Notes: generated from the letters alone by a model not told the origin. DNA of 52,653 bases from Chloroflexota bacterium (GCA_023423795.1 JAFAEX010000011.1:1-52653), one strand, 5' to 3'; counted from the stretch's first letter, positions 15,052-24,968 are shown. Numbers and translations are program-made.

Positions 15052-18000
15052 ATGCGCGCCGCTCGCCGTTTCCGGCACGGTCTTCCCGCCGTCGTCAACG
15101 CCATCGCGGCGCTGGCGATGCTCCTCGGGCTGCTGGCCCCGCTGGTCCCGTTGCCGGCGCCGTTCGCCCCGTTAGCGGCGGCGGCAGCCCAGCGGAGATC
15201 GGAGCTTCCCCCACCCCTTCCCGCGCCCAGCCGGGCCACGGCGGTCGGCGATTTCCAGACGTCGATCGGCTGCCCGGCCGACTACGACCCGACCTGCCCG
15301 GCGTCGTCGCTCGACCGCGCCGCCGACGGCTCGTTCGCGGCGTTCCTGCCGATCCCGCCGGGCAACTGGGCCTTGCGGATCGCGGCCGAAGCCGACCAGG
15401 TCCGCTTCCTCGGGGAAAACGGCGACCCGGACGGCGCGGATATTCCCCTGTCGATTCCCGACGGAGCGGCCGGCGCCTACGTCGCCTACGACCCGCGCAC
15501 CGGCGAGATCGTCGCCGAGTCCTCCCCGGCCGAGGTCGCGGTCGTCACCGAACTGGGCGATGAAATCCCGTTGCAGCCGCTGCAGCGCGGCGGCTACCGC
15601 GCCACGTTCGACGCCCAGCCGGGCGTCTACGGCTTCCAGGTCCTCGTCGATGGCGCGCCCGTCGCCCAGGACCAGATCAGCCTCGACCAGCCCCAGCGCG
15701 TCGTCGTCGAAACCGACCCCGCCGGGCAGGTTTCGCTGCTGGACACCCTGCCCGACGCCGAATTGATCGTGGCCCGCGTGGACGAAGCGGGGCAACCGCT
15801 GCCAGGCGCGTGCTACGCCGCGGTGGCCGGCGACGACCTGCTTGGGCAGGCCTGCGACGCCGACGACGGCAGCGATGACGGACGGATCGAAATCCGTTTC
15901 CCGGACGGCGTCGAGCCGGGCCGAGCCGACCTGATCGAGACGCTGACGCCGCCGGATCAGCAGGCCGCATCGGAGCAAGCCGTCGAGATTGGACCCGGCG
16001 ACAACGACGTTACCGCCATCGTCCCCGGCGCTGGCCAGCCGGCGAGCGAACCGGTCCAGCCAGGCGAGGAGCCCACAGCCGAAGATCCCGCCGCCGCGCC
16101 GGGCCAACTCGTGGTGCGCTTCGAGAACCGGCGCGGCGAGCCGATTGGCGGCGGCTGCGCGACCATCGTCGAGTTCGGCTTCGAGGACTGCGACGACGAC
16201 CAGGACGGCGAGATCGTCTTCGAGGGCCTCGGCCCCGGCGTCTACACCGTGCGCCAATCGGCCGCGCCGGGCAACCGCGATCCGCTGCCGGACCAGCAGG
16301 TCGAAGTCGGCCCGCAGGGCGGCGAACTGACGTTCCGCCACGGCGTCGCCGGTGCGCCGGAAGGTGACCTCGGAGCCGACACGCCGGCCCCGGACGAGAC
16401 GCCCGAGCAGCCGCCGGCGGTCGAGACGCCGCCGGTCGCCCCGGAAGTCGAGGACGGCACGCTCGAAGTCGTGGCCACCACGCTCGAAGGGCAACCCGTG
16501 CCCGGCGCCTGCTTCATCGCCACCCCGATGCTCGGCGGCGACGCCATCGAACGCTGCGACGGCGACGACGGCGCGAACGACGGGCTGATCGCGTTCGGCG
16601 CACTGCCGGCCGGACCGTACCGCATCGACGAAACCCTGACCCCGGACGGCTTCGCCCGCGTGACGGCGCAGGTGGCGGACGTCGCCGCCGGCGTCCCGAC
16701 CCGCGTCGGCGCGATCTACCAGGCGCTGGAACCGGCGGCTCCGGCCGTCGGGCAACTCGCCATCGACGTGGTGGACCCGAACGGCCAGCCGCTCGGCGGC
16801 GCGTGCTTCGACCTCGCCGGGCCGGAGACCATCACCGGCGTCTGCGACCAGGGCAACGACGGATCGCTCACCGTGCCCGATGTCCTCGCCGGCGATTACG
16901 TCGTGCGGCAAGTGCAGTCGGCCGACGGGTTCCAGCCGGCGACCGACCTGACGGTGACGATCCCGGCGGGCGGCGAAGCCCGCCTGCTGGTCGTCAACGA
17001 ACCGGTCGCCGCGCCGCCGACGGAGACGCCTGCGGAAACGCCCGCGCCGACGCCGACTGCGACCCCGGAACCGGCGATCGGCCCGATCGCGACCGAGGAA
17101 CCGACGGCAGCGCCGAGCGAGACGCCGCCGGCGACCGAGCCTGCCGGCGGTCCCGCTGGCGGTCCCGCTGGTGGTCCGGCCGACGGCACGACCGGCGCGC
17201 TGCTGCTCGCCGCCTTCGACGATGTTGGCCAGCCCGCCGCCGACGGCTGCTACGCCGTGTTCGGCGACATCGTGGTCGAGGTCTGCGACAACGACGCCAA
17301 CGACGCCGACCCCGCGCCGGGCCGCATCGCGATCCGCAACCTCGCGCCCGGCTCCTACGACCTGTTCGAGACGCGGGTGCCGCCGGGCGTCCGCCCGGCC
17401 GCGGCCGGGATCAACGTGGACGTGGCGGGCGGCGACCTCTTCGAGATCGACTTCCGGCCGGATGAAGCGCCGACCGCGACGGCCGCGCAGCCGGCGCCGG
17501 CAACCCCGTCGCCCGCCGAGACGCCGGGACCGACCACGCCGGACGCCGGAACCGTCACCCCGGTGCCCGGCGCGGGCGCGCTGGTGATGCGCTCCGAAGA
17601 CGAGGCCGGCAACCCGCTGCCCGGCGCGTGCTACGAGGTGACCAACCCGTTCGGAACCTTCGGCCCGTTCTGCGACGACGAGAACGACGGCGAGGTCATC
17701 ATCGCCAACGCCACCCCCGGCGAGGTCGAGGTCGAGCAGGTGCGCGCGCCGCAGGGCGTGCCCGCCGCGACCGCCTTGCAGCGGTTCCAACTGGGCGAGG
17801 GCGAGACCCGCGATGTCGTCTTCACGCCCGGTCCGGAAGCCGGTTCGCTGCGCATCGTCGGCGAAACCGCCGAGGGCGCGCCCGCGCCCGGCGCGTGCTA
17901 CGCCATCGCCGGTCCCGCCGCCGGTCCCGCCTGCGACGACGATCCGCAGGACGGCGACCCGACGCCCGGCTCGCTGCTGATCGAGGGACTGCCGCCCGGC

Positions 18001-21000
18001 GACTACGCGATCTCCGTCACCCGGCCTGGCGCGGGCTTCGCCGGTGGCGAGGACGGCGCGGAAGCGACCGTCGTCGCCGGGGAAACGGCGACCGCGCGCG
18101 TCGTGTTCGAGGAAGAACCGCGCACCGGCTCGCTGGTGGTGACCGTGACCCGCGGCGAAGGCGTCGAGGGCGGGTTCTGCGTCGATGCGCTCAACGGCAC
18201 GCTGCCGAACGGCGCGGTCTGCGACGACGCGGCCGGCGACGCCGACCCCGCGCCGGATCGCGTCCGCATCGACGGCCTGCCGCCGGCGACCTACGGCATC
18301 GTCGTGACGGACCTGGGCCCCGGCGTCGCCGTGCCCGGCGCGCAGGAAGCCGACGTCCGCGCCGGCGAAACGGCGGAACTCGCGTTCACGCTGGAGATGG
18401 ACGCGCCGACGACCGGCGACATCGTCGTCCGGCGCGAGGATGCGTCCGGCACGCCCGTCGCCGGCGGTTGCTTCGCGCTGATCGACGCGGCGGGCAACGA
18501 CGTTGCGAACGCCTGCGACGACGACGGCGACGGTGTGACCCGCTTCGGCGACCTCGCCCCGGGCGACTACGCGATCGAAAACCGCCAGTCCCCGGCCGGC
18601 GGGCCGTGGCCGGCGCGGCAACCCGCGACGGTTGCCGCCGGCGAGGAGACCGAGGTCGCCTTCGCCCCGCTCGGGCTCGGCGCGGTCGCCGTCGGCGTCT
18701 CGTCCGCCGGGACGCCCGTTCCCTTCTGCGCGACGCTGACCGGCAACGGCCAGACGATCGACAACCTGTGCGACAACGGGAGCCCGGTGGCCCACCCGCT
18801 GGGCGGCGCGGATCTCGTCGATGCCGACCCGGCAGTGGGCGCGATCCTCGTCGGTGGCCTCGCCGAGGGCGGCTGGACGGTCGCCGTCGGCAACCTGCCG
18901 GGCGGTTTCGCCACGCCGGACCCGCAGCCCATCGCGGTCGAGCGGGACCGCACCTCGACGGTGACCTTCGACCTGCCGCGGCCCATCGGCGACCTCGTCG
19001 TCTTCGTCGAGAACGAGGACGGCGACCGCCTGCCCGGCACCTGCCTGACCCTCACCGACGAAACCACGGACGCGAGCAGCGAACCGATCTGCGACCAGGG
19101 CGACGACGGCCGTCTGGGCTTCCCCGACCTTGCCGCCGGCGACTGGACCCTGCGCCAGGTCGAGGTCGCTCCGGGTTACCAGGTCGCGGCGGAACAGCGC
19201 GTGACAGTCACGGGTGGCGAGCAAACCGAGGTCACGCTCGTGCTCGAACCCGTTCCGGCGACGCCGACGGCGACGTTAACCGCGACGGCCGCGCCCGAGG
19301 CCACCCCGTCCCCGACGGCGACGCCGGAGGGAACCGCCGAAGCGGAGCAGCCGGCCACGCCGGAACCCGGGCCGGGGGTGGACGACCTCTCCCCCACCCC
19401 GGCACCGTCGCCCACGCCGGAACCGGCCGAACCGGGAGCGGTCGAGATCGTCGCCGTCGGCGAGGACGGCGCGCCGCTCGGGCTGCCGGGCGCGTGCTAC
19501 ACCGTCACCGAAAACGGTCAGCGCATCCGCGCCTGCGACAACGACAACCGCGACGCCGACCCGGCCGAAGGCATCGTCCTCATCGAGGACGTCGCGCCGG
19601 GCGGCTACACCGTCGCCCAGACCCGCGCCCCGGAAGGCTACGTGCTGGCTGATTCGGTGCGGGTCCGGGTGCTCGAAGCGGAGGTCGCCGAGGCGAACCT
19701 CGTCAATAGCCCGATCCCGCCGGCCTCCGGCAGCCTGCTGGTCACCACCAGCGGGCCGGACGGCTCGGCGCAGGGCGGGGCGTGCTACCGCGTGCTCGAC
19801 GGCGACGGCAACGTGCTCGCCGCGCTCTGCGACAACGGGCCGGGCGACCTCGATCCCGCGCCGGGCGCCGTCGGCTTCGCCGGCCTGCCGGCCGGCGGGG
19901 TGACGGTCGAGCAGACCACCGCGCCGCGCGGCTACGAAGCCGCCGAGGCGCAGTCGATCGAGATCGTCGGCGATGCCGAGGTTCCGCTGGCGTTCACCAA
20001 CCAGCCGCTCGCGCCGGAGACCGGCAGCGTCGCGCTGCAGGCCTTCGACGAAACGGGCGCTCCCGTTGCCGGGCAGTGCTTCATCCTCAACCGCGACACC
20101 GAGCAATTCGGCCCGTTCTGCGACGACGCCGACGACGACGGCGATCCCAACCCCGGCATCGTGCTGGTGACGGGCCTGCCCGTGGGCGTCTACGAGGCGA
20201 TCCCGCAGGTCACCGGCGCCGTCCCGTCCGATCCCGACACGGCGGAGGCCGAGCAGCCGTTCGTGGACCGGCGCACCTTCACCCTCGCCCGGGGCCGCGA
20301 CAACCGGCCGCTGGAGGTCCGCATCAACATCCGCCGCCAGCCGGTGCGGGACGGCGACCTGATGGTGAGCGTGCGCGACGAGCGCAACCGCCCGCTGGCC
20401 GGCGCGTGCTTCGAACTGCGCGACGGCAACCGGGTGGCCGCGTCCGCCTGCGACGGCCAGCGGGCCGACGGCGACGGCCGCGACGGGCAGGTCCGGTTCG
20501 CCGACGTGCGGGCCGGCCGCTACACCCTCGTCCAGACCCGCGCCGCGCGCGGGTACGAGCCGGCAGCCGACCAGAACGTGAATGTGCGCGCCGGACAGAT
20601 CCGGCAGGTGGGCGTGCAGAACCTGCCGATCCGGGCGGCGAACGGCAGCATCACCGTTACCACGGTCGATCCCGCCGGCGATCCGGTCGGCGGCGCGTGC
20701 TACGCCGTCCAGCGCGGCGCCGGCGCGGCCACCACGCGCTGCGACGACGCCAACGACGGGACGGTCGAGTTCACCGACCTCCAGACCGGCGCGTACCTCG
20801 TGCGCCAGACCCGCGCCCCGGCGGGATTCCTCGGCGGCAACGACACGGCGGTGCGCGTACTCGCCGGCGAGGCGGTCGAGGTGACCGTCACGGTCACGCC
20901 GCGCCCCGGCAGCCTGCTGATCCGCAAGACCGACACGGCCGGGGCCGCGCTCGGCGGTTCCTGCTTCACGCTGATCCCGAAGGACGGCGGCGCGGGCTAC

Positions 21001-23010
21001 GAACTCTGCGACGGCGACCCGAGCGACGCCAACGGCGCGGACGGGCTGATCCTGCTCAACGGCGTCGCCCCGGGCGACTACGTCCTGCGCGAAACACGCG
21101 CGCCGGGCGGCTTCACCCCAGCCAACGACATCGACGTGACGATCCGCGCCGGCCAGCGGACGGAGACGATCATCCGCAACGCCCAGATCCCGCCGCCGCC
21201 GCGCCGGGGCGACCTGAGCGTCGTCAAGACCGATGCCGCCGGCACGCTGCTGGGCGGGGCCTGCTTCGCGCTGGTCACCGACGACCGGGTGGTGGCCGGG
21301 CCGCGCTGCGACATCGACGACGGGTCGCGCGACGGCGTGACCACCTTCCGTGGCGTGGGGATCGGCGAGTACCTGCTGCGCGAAACGCGGCGGCCCTCCG
21401 CCGACTACGCGCCGGTCGGGGACCAGCGGGTGACGATTCGCGAAAACGACCTGGTCCGGGTGCAGGTGGTCAACACCCTGCGACCGGGCCGGGTGCTGGT
21501 CCGCAAGACCGACACGGCCGGGCAGCCGCTCGCGGGCGCGTGCTTCGACCTCGAAGGCGACAACGCCGGAGGGGCGTGCACCGACGCCGCCGGGAACGCG
21601 CTCTTCTCCGGGGTGCCGGCCGGCACCTACCGGCTGGTCGAAACCGACGCGCCGGCCGGGTTCGAACCGGTCGCGCCGATCAGCGGCGTCGTCGTCAACC
21701 CCGGCGCGACCACGGTGCTGGACGTGGTGAACACGCCCGCGCCGCCGGAACCGGACACCGGCAGCCTGCAGGTGCTCAAGTTCATCTGCCCGGCCGGCGA
21801 GGATGGCGAGTTCACCGCGATCTTCGACTCCTCCAACCCCGGCGCGGGCAAACTCGGGCAAACGGCCGGCTGCGTTCGCGGCGACGCCCGCTTCCTGCTG
21901 GAGCGCCCGGACGGGACGGTGACGCCGTTCGAGTTCTCGACCGGCGCCGCCGGCCGCTTCCTGACCACGCTTCGGGCCGGCGAGTTCGTGCTCACCGAAA
22001 TCTCGCCGGACCTGCCGGGCGATGCGTCCGAATCGGTCCTCGTCTCGGTCAATCAGTTGACGACGGTGGTCGTATTGAACTTCGTCGCGCCGCCGGCGCC
22101 GGAACCGGCCAGCCTGGTGGTCACGAAGTACACCTGCGCGCCGGGATTGCGGGGCGTCCTGTTCGAGGACTTCGTGACCGGCTGCGCCGAACCGCGGGCG
22201 CTGACCAACGACACGGTCTTCCGCATCGACGGGCCGGTCGCGGCGCGGCGCGTCACCGGCGACGGCGGCGAACTCGGCGTCACCCGCTTCCAGAACCTGC
22301 CCGCCGGCGATTACCGGCTGCGCGAGGACGTGCCGGTCGGCGCGCCGGTGACGGTGTACGCCTTCTGCGGCGCGGACCCGAACGCGCCGGACATCCGGGC
22401 GGTCGGCCGCGAGATCGGGCTGCGGCTCGGCGAGGGCGCGGCGGCGGCCTGCACGTTCTTCAACGTGCCGGACCCAGTGACGCCGACGACCGGCAGCATC
22501 GTGGTCCACAAGTACGCCTGCCCGGTGAGCGCGCCGCCGCCGGGGTACGACTTCGATGCCAACTGCGCGCCGCAGGGCGCGGGCGTGCGCTTCGCCCTCT
22601 CGTTCTTCGACGGCGAGCGGTTCGCGCCGCGGGCGACCGGCGCGACGGGAGCGGACTCGCTCCTCACGTTCATCGACGCCGCGCCGGGCACCTACCAACT
22701 GACCGAAATCGGGGCGGGCTGGTGCCGGGCCGAATCCGACAGCGTGGACGCCAACGGCAACGTGATCGTCGTCGCCGGGAAGCGCGCCAACGTCTGGATC
22801 TACAACTGCATCGGCCCCAAGCGGCCGCCGAACACCGGGGCCGGGCCGGGCGCGGCTCTCGCGCCCGCGCCCGGACTCGCCGCCGACGCGGCGCCCGCCG
22901 TCAGCATCGACGCCGGGGCGAGCATCGTCTCGCTGCGTAGCGAGCGCGGTGCGACCACCGGTCCCGCTCACATTTCCGGCCGCTGGGGGATCGCCCGCAC
23001 CGCGGCCTGA
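15052..23010 (+). CDS. giant secreted surface protein with about 22 SpaA/CnaB-like repeats
   Basis: 2652 residues from ATG 15052, with GGAGG six bases upstream and a signal peptide (about 1-43, ending AAAAAQ). After a unique N-terminal region, repeats run from about residue 238 to 2590. Nineteen follow the pattern: strand, GxPLxGACY/F, 8-20 residues, CDxDxxD, GxxxFxxLxPGxYxLxET, APxGF. Each has a cysteine pair, and many have Asp-rich loops resembling calcium sites. Pro/Thr linkers follow repeats 4, 5 and 11. The last three repeats are divergent. Residues 1-1958 contain no lysine. Repeats 17-22 have the Lys, Glu and Asn expected for intramolecular isopeptide bonds. PPNTG at 2592-2596 recalls a sortase signal, but no membrane helix with a basic tail follows. 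Likely a long adhesive or scaffold fibre. Confidence 0.88.
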   Translation: MRAARRFRHGLPAVVNAIAALAMLLGLLAPLVPLPAPFAPLAAAAAQRRSELPPPLPAPSRATAVGDFQTSIGCPADYDPTCPASSLDRAADGSFAAFLPIPPGNWALRIAAEADQVRFLGENGDPDGADIPLSIPDGAAGAYVAYDPRTGEIVAESSPAEVAVVTELGDEIPLQPLQRGGYRATFDAQPGVYGFQVLVDGAPVAQDQISLDQPQRVVVETDPAGQVSLLDTLPDAELIVARVDEAGQPLPGACYAAVAGDDLLGQACDADDGSDDGRIEIRFPDGVEPGRADLIETLTPPDQQAASEQAVEIGPGDNDVTAIVPGAGQPASEPVQPGEEPTAEDPAAAPGQLVVRFENRRGEPIGGGCATIVEFGFEDCDDDQDGEIVFEGLGPGVYTVRQSAAPGNRDPLPDQQVEVGPQGGELTFRHGVAGAPEGDLGADTPAPDETPEQPPAVETPPVAPEVEDGTLEVVATTLEGQPVPGACFIATPMLGGDAIERCDGDDGANDGLIAFGALPAGPYRIDETLTPDGFARVTAQVADVAAGVPTRVGAIYQALEPAAPAVGQLAIDVVDPNGQPLGGACFDLAGPETITGVCDQGNDGSLTVPDVLAGDYVVRQVQSADGFQPATDLTVTIPAGGEARLLVVNEPVAAPPTETPAETPAPTPTATPEPAIGPIATEEPTAAPSETPPATEPAGGPAGGPAGGPADGTTGALLLAAFDDVGQPAADGCYAVFGDIVVEVCDNDANDADPAPGRIAIRNLAPGSYDLFETRVPPGVRPAAAGINVDVAGGDLFEIDFRPDEAPTATAAQPAPATPSPAETPGPTTPDAGTVTPVPGAGALVMRSEDEAGNPLPGACYEVTNPFGTFGPFCDDENDGEVIIANATPGEVEVEQVRAPQGVPAATALQRFQLGEGETRDVVFTPGPEAGSLRIVGETAEGAPAPGACYAIAGPAAGPACDDDPQDGDPTPGSLLIEGLPPGDYAISVTRPGAGFAGGEDGAEATVVAGETATARVVFEEEPRTGSLVVTVTRGEGVEGGFCVDALNGTLPNGAVCDDAAGDADPAPDRVRIDGLPPATYGIVVTDLGPGVAVPGAQEADVRAGETAELAFTLEMDAPTTGDIVVRREDASGTPVAGGCFALIDAAGNDVANACDDDGDGVTRFGDLAPGDYAIENRQSPAGGPWPARQPATVAAGEETEVAFAPLGLGAVAVGVSSAGTPVPFCATLTGNGQTIDNLCDNGSPVAHPLGGADLVDADPAVGAILVGGLAEGGWTVAVGNLPGGFATPDPQPIAVERDRTSTVTFDLPRPIGDLVVFVENEDGDRLPGTCLTLTDETTDASSEPICDQGDDGRLGFPDLAAGDWTLRQVEVAPGYQVAAEQRVTVTGGEQTEVTLVLEPVPATPTATLTATAAPEATPSPTATPEGTAEAEQPATPEPGPGVDDLSPTPAPSPTPEPAEPGAVEIVAVGEDGAPLGLPGACYTVTENGQRIRACDNDNRDADPAEGIVLIEDVAPGGYTVAQTRAPEGYVLADSVRVRVLEAEVAEANLVNSPIPPASGSLLVTTSGPDGSAQGGACYRVLDGDGNVLAALCDNGPGDLDPAPGAVGFAGLPAGGVTVEQTTAPRGYEAAEAQSIEIVGDAEVPLAFTNQPLAPETGSVALQAFDETGAPVAGQCFILNRDTEQFGPFCDDADDDGDPNPGIVLVTGLPVGVYEAIPQVTGAVPSDPDTAEAEQPFVDRRTFTLARGRDNRPLEVRINIRRQPVRDGDLMVSVRDERNRPLAGACFELRDGNRVAASACDGQRADGDGRDGQVRFADVRAGRYTLVQTRAARGYEPAADQNVNVRAGQIRQVGVQNLPIRAANGSITVTTVDPAGDPVGGACYAVQRGAGAATTRCDDANDGTVEFTDLQTGAYLVRQTRAPAGFLGGNDTAVRVLAGEAVEVTVTVTPRPGSLLIRKTDTAGAALGGSCFTLIPKDGGAGYELCDGDPSDANGADGLILLNGVAPGDYVLRETRAPGGFTPANDIDVTIRAGQRTETIIRNAQIPPPPRRGDLSVVKTDAAGTLLGGACFALVTDDRVVAGPRCDIDDGSRDGVTTFRGVGIGEYLLRETRRPSADYAPVGDQRVTIRENDLVRVQVVNTLRPGRVLVRKTDTAGQPLAGACFDLEGDNAGGACTDAAGNALFSGVPAGTYRLVETDAPAGFEPVAPISGVVVNPGATTVLDVVNTPAPPEPDTGSLQVLKFICPAGEDGEFTAIFDSSNPGAGKLGQTAGCVRGDARFLLERPDGTVTPFEFSTGAAGRFLTTLRAGEFVLTEISPDLPGDASESVLVSVNQLTTVVVLNFVAPPAPEPASLVVTKYTCAPGLRGVLFEDFVTGCAEPRALTNDTVFRIDGPVAARRVTGDGGELGVTRFQNLPAGDYRLREDVPVGAPVTVYAFCGADPNAPDIRAVGREIGLRLGEGAAAACTFFNVPDPVTPTTGSIVVHKYACPVSAPPPGYDFDANCAPQGAGVRFALSFFDGERFAPRATGATGADSLLTFIDAAPGTYQLTEIGAGWCRAESDSVDANGNVIVVAGKRANVWIYNCIGPKRPPNTGAGPGAALAPAPGLAADAAPAVSIDAGASIVSLRSERGATTGPAHISGRWGIARTAA

Positions 23011-23044
23011 CCGGGCGGACCGCAGCCGAAACGGTGATCAACGA

Positions 23045-23077
23045 AGAGCGGGGAGGGCGATGTGCCCTCCCCGCTCT
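23045..23077. terminator. bidirectional terminator between the giant gene and the metalloprotease gene
   Basis: Perfect 14-bp stem (AGAGCGGGGAGGGC and its complement) with loop GATGT, located between two convergent genes. TCGTT follows on the plus strand. Confidence 0.7.
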
Positions 23078-23134
23078 CGTTGCCGAATCCCTGTATCCGC
23101 TCGATGGTGGCCGCTCGTGCCGCCGGAGGTGGAC

Positions 23135-23157
23135 GAGGGAGGGCGCAGGTCCCTCCC
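23135..23157. repeat. palindromic repeat GGGAGGG...CCCTCCC, copy downstream of the giant gene
   Basis: GGGAGGGCGCAGGTCCCTCC, differing at one base from the core of the copy at 14743-14770 and in the same orientation. Confidence 0.6.
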
Positions 23158-23204
23158 CTGCCTTCGGCAAACGCAGCGGGTGCGGGCAGCAGGGAGCGGG
23201 TTCG

Positions 23205-24968
23205 CTATCCCCGATCGTCGCGACGGCCGCCCTGCTTTCCTCCGTCGCGCCCGGCGCCCGCCTCGAGGACCTGGGCGCTCTTCGCCTTCTTGCCCTTCTT
23301 GTTCTTCCCCTTCTTGGGTTGGAGCGTCAGCGCGGTCGCGGCGCTGTGGTTGCTCGAGCCAACCGCGGTGATCGTGGCCTTCTTTTTCTTCGTGCCGGCG
23401 ATCTTCACCGTGGTGCTCGCCGAACCGGACGCATCGACGTTGACGGTCTTCAGGGTGCTCTTGCCGGCCTTGAGCGTCACCCGCTCGTTCGCGCCGAACC
23501 CGGCCAGTTTCACCTTCGCCGTGCCGTTCTTCTTGACCTTGCCGGTCGAGGTGATGGACGGCGCAACCCGGAAGTCGATGCGCTCGCTGCGGCTACCGGT
23601 GCGGGCATAGATCTCGTGGGCGCCGGTCGTGGCCGCGGGAATCGACACCGTGACCTTGCCGGACCCGTTGCCATCCACCTTGCCGGCGCCGATGGGGCGG
23701 CCATCGAACGTGATCGTGATGTCCTGACCCACCGGGAACTCGTTCAGCGAGACGATGACGTTGGTTCCCACGGTGCCGCTGGCGGGCGATACCGCGATCG
23801 GCCGCGTCGCGTTGGTCAGGAACCGGCTGTCGGCCGTGTTCCAGTGGTTGCTCAGATAACTGCCCGGCGTTGGGTTGGTGCTGAAGTAATCGTCGTGGTT
23901 GCAGTCGAAGAGGTCGAGCTGCGCCCAGACGCCGGTGGTGCACACGAAGCGCATCTTCGGGCTGGACGGGCTGTCCCCGTAGCACATCAGGTCCCGCTCG
24001 TCGGTGCAGTGCCAGCCGCCGGTGTCGTTCGGCGCGCTCTGCTGCACCCCGCCGAGGTTGTGCATCACCTCGTGGGCCGCCGTGGAGCCGCCCCAGCAGC
24101 CGCTGTCCACCCGCGCGTAGGCGCTGCCGGTGTTGTTGTGGTTGTCCTGGGTCTTGCGGTCGTCGTTGCGGATGGTCCCGATGCCGCAGTACATCTTGGA
24201 GTCGGCGAACAGGAGGTAGTTGCGGTCGTAGCGGTTGTACCCCTTGGCGCGCAGGGCATCGACGGTGCCGCCGAAGGTCTTCAGCGCCGCGGAGGTCACG
24301 CCGACCGGCGTGACGACGGGCCGGCAGGAGGCGTCGGTCACCAGCCGCACCTGGCGGTGGCCGCCCGTGAGCTGGGCGCTGTTCTCGAAGATGGTGTTCA
24401 TGTCCGCCACCCAGACCGGGAACGAGTCGCGGTACGCGTTGAACCGGTTCCCCGGCGCACCGTCGGTGGGGTAGACGTAGAGGACCTCGAACCGGTAGCC
24501 GGACTTGCCGTCGTCGAGGCAGGCGGCGCGCGGCGCGATTCCCTTGCCGCGCACCGGCTCGACGCTGCGCTTCGGGTCAAAGCCCTCCGGCGCCGGGTCG
24601 TCGCCGTGGGTGCACAGCGGGATGCCGTCAACCACCGTGACGTCGAGGCCGCCGCAGACATCCTCGACCGACGAGGAGCGGATGTCGCGCAGGATGGCCT
24701 TGCCGCTGGCTTCGAGCCGCTTGCCGGGGTCGCTGTCCTTCCCCTTGCGGGCGTCCGCCTTGCCGTCCTTGCGGGCGGCGGCGAGGGACATCGCCGGCCC
24801 CTCCAGCGTGCCGCCGGAGGCCAGGACGTCGTTCTGGACCGCCATCCCGGAAACGATCAGCAGCAGGGCCGCGACGACGAGCAGGATGCCAGCGACGGGA
24901 CGCGGCGCGAAGCGCCGGGAGCGTTCGCGGGCGGGTTCGGACGCGGAATTGAGCACGAAACGAGACAC
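23205..24968 (-). CDS. exported zinc metalloprotease with lysine-rich C-terminus
   Basis: 587 residues from GTG 24968, preceded by AGGGGGA; a longer GTG start at 25010 lacks a good site. A basic N-terminus precedes one hydrophobic signal or anchor helix (about 22-43). The zinc motif HEVMHNLGG starts at residue 299, followed by WHC and DLMCY, which resembles a metzincin-like third ligand and Met-turn. Several cysteines suggest extracellular disulfides. The C-terminal part has an IPT/Ig-like region (SPASGTVGTNV) and a second beta-rich region, then KKGKNKKGKKAKS and a basic tail. It is one of three consecutive minus-strand exported proteases with polycationic segments. The exact substrate is unknown. 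Confidence 0.85.
   Translation of the reverse strand: MSRFVLNSASEPARERSRRFAPRPVAGILLVVAALLLIVSGMAVQNDVLASGGTLEGPAMSLAAARKDGKADARKGKDSDPGKRLEASGKAILRDIRSSSVEDVCGGLDVTVVDGIPLCTHGDDPAPEGFDPKRSVEPVRGKGIAPRAACLDDGKSGYRFEVLYVYPTDGAPGNRFNAYRDSFPVWVADMNTIFENSAQLTGGHRQVRLVTDASCRPVVTPVGVTSAALKTFGGTVDALRAKGYNRYDRNYLLFADSKMYCGIGTIRNDDRKTQDNHNNTGSAYARVDSGCWGGSTAAHEVMHNLGGVQQSAPNDTGGWHCTDERDLMCYGDSPSSPKMRFVCTTGVWAQLDLFDCNHDDYFSTNPTPGSYLSNHWNTADSRFLTNATRPIAVSPASGTVGTNVIVSLNEFPVGQDITITFDGRPIGAGKVDGNGSGKVTVSIPAATTGAHEIYARTGSRSERIDFRVAPSITSTGKVKKNGTAKVKLAGFGANERVTLKAGKSTLKTVNVDASGSASTTVKIAGTKKKKATITAVGSSNHSAATALTLQPKKGKNKKGKKAKSAQVLEAGAGRDGGKQGGRRDDRG

Noticed and set aside
15172..22971. Very long minus-strand open frames (over 1200 codons each) opposite the giant gene
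   Set aside because: They are antisense to a clearly repetitive coding frame with GC-rich third positions. Their translations are Arg/Ala/Gly/Asp-rich without domains, and no ribosome binding site precedes them.
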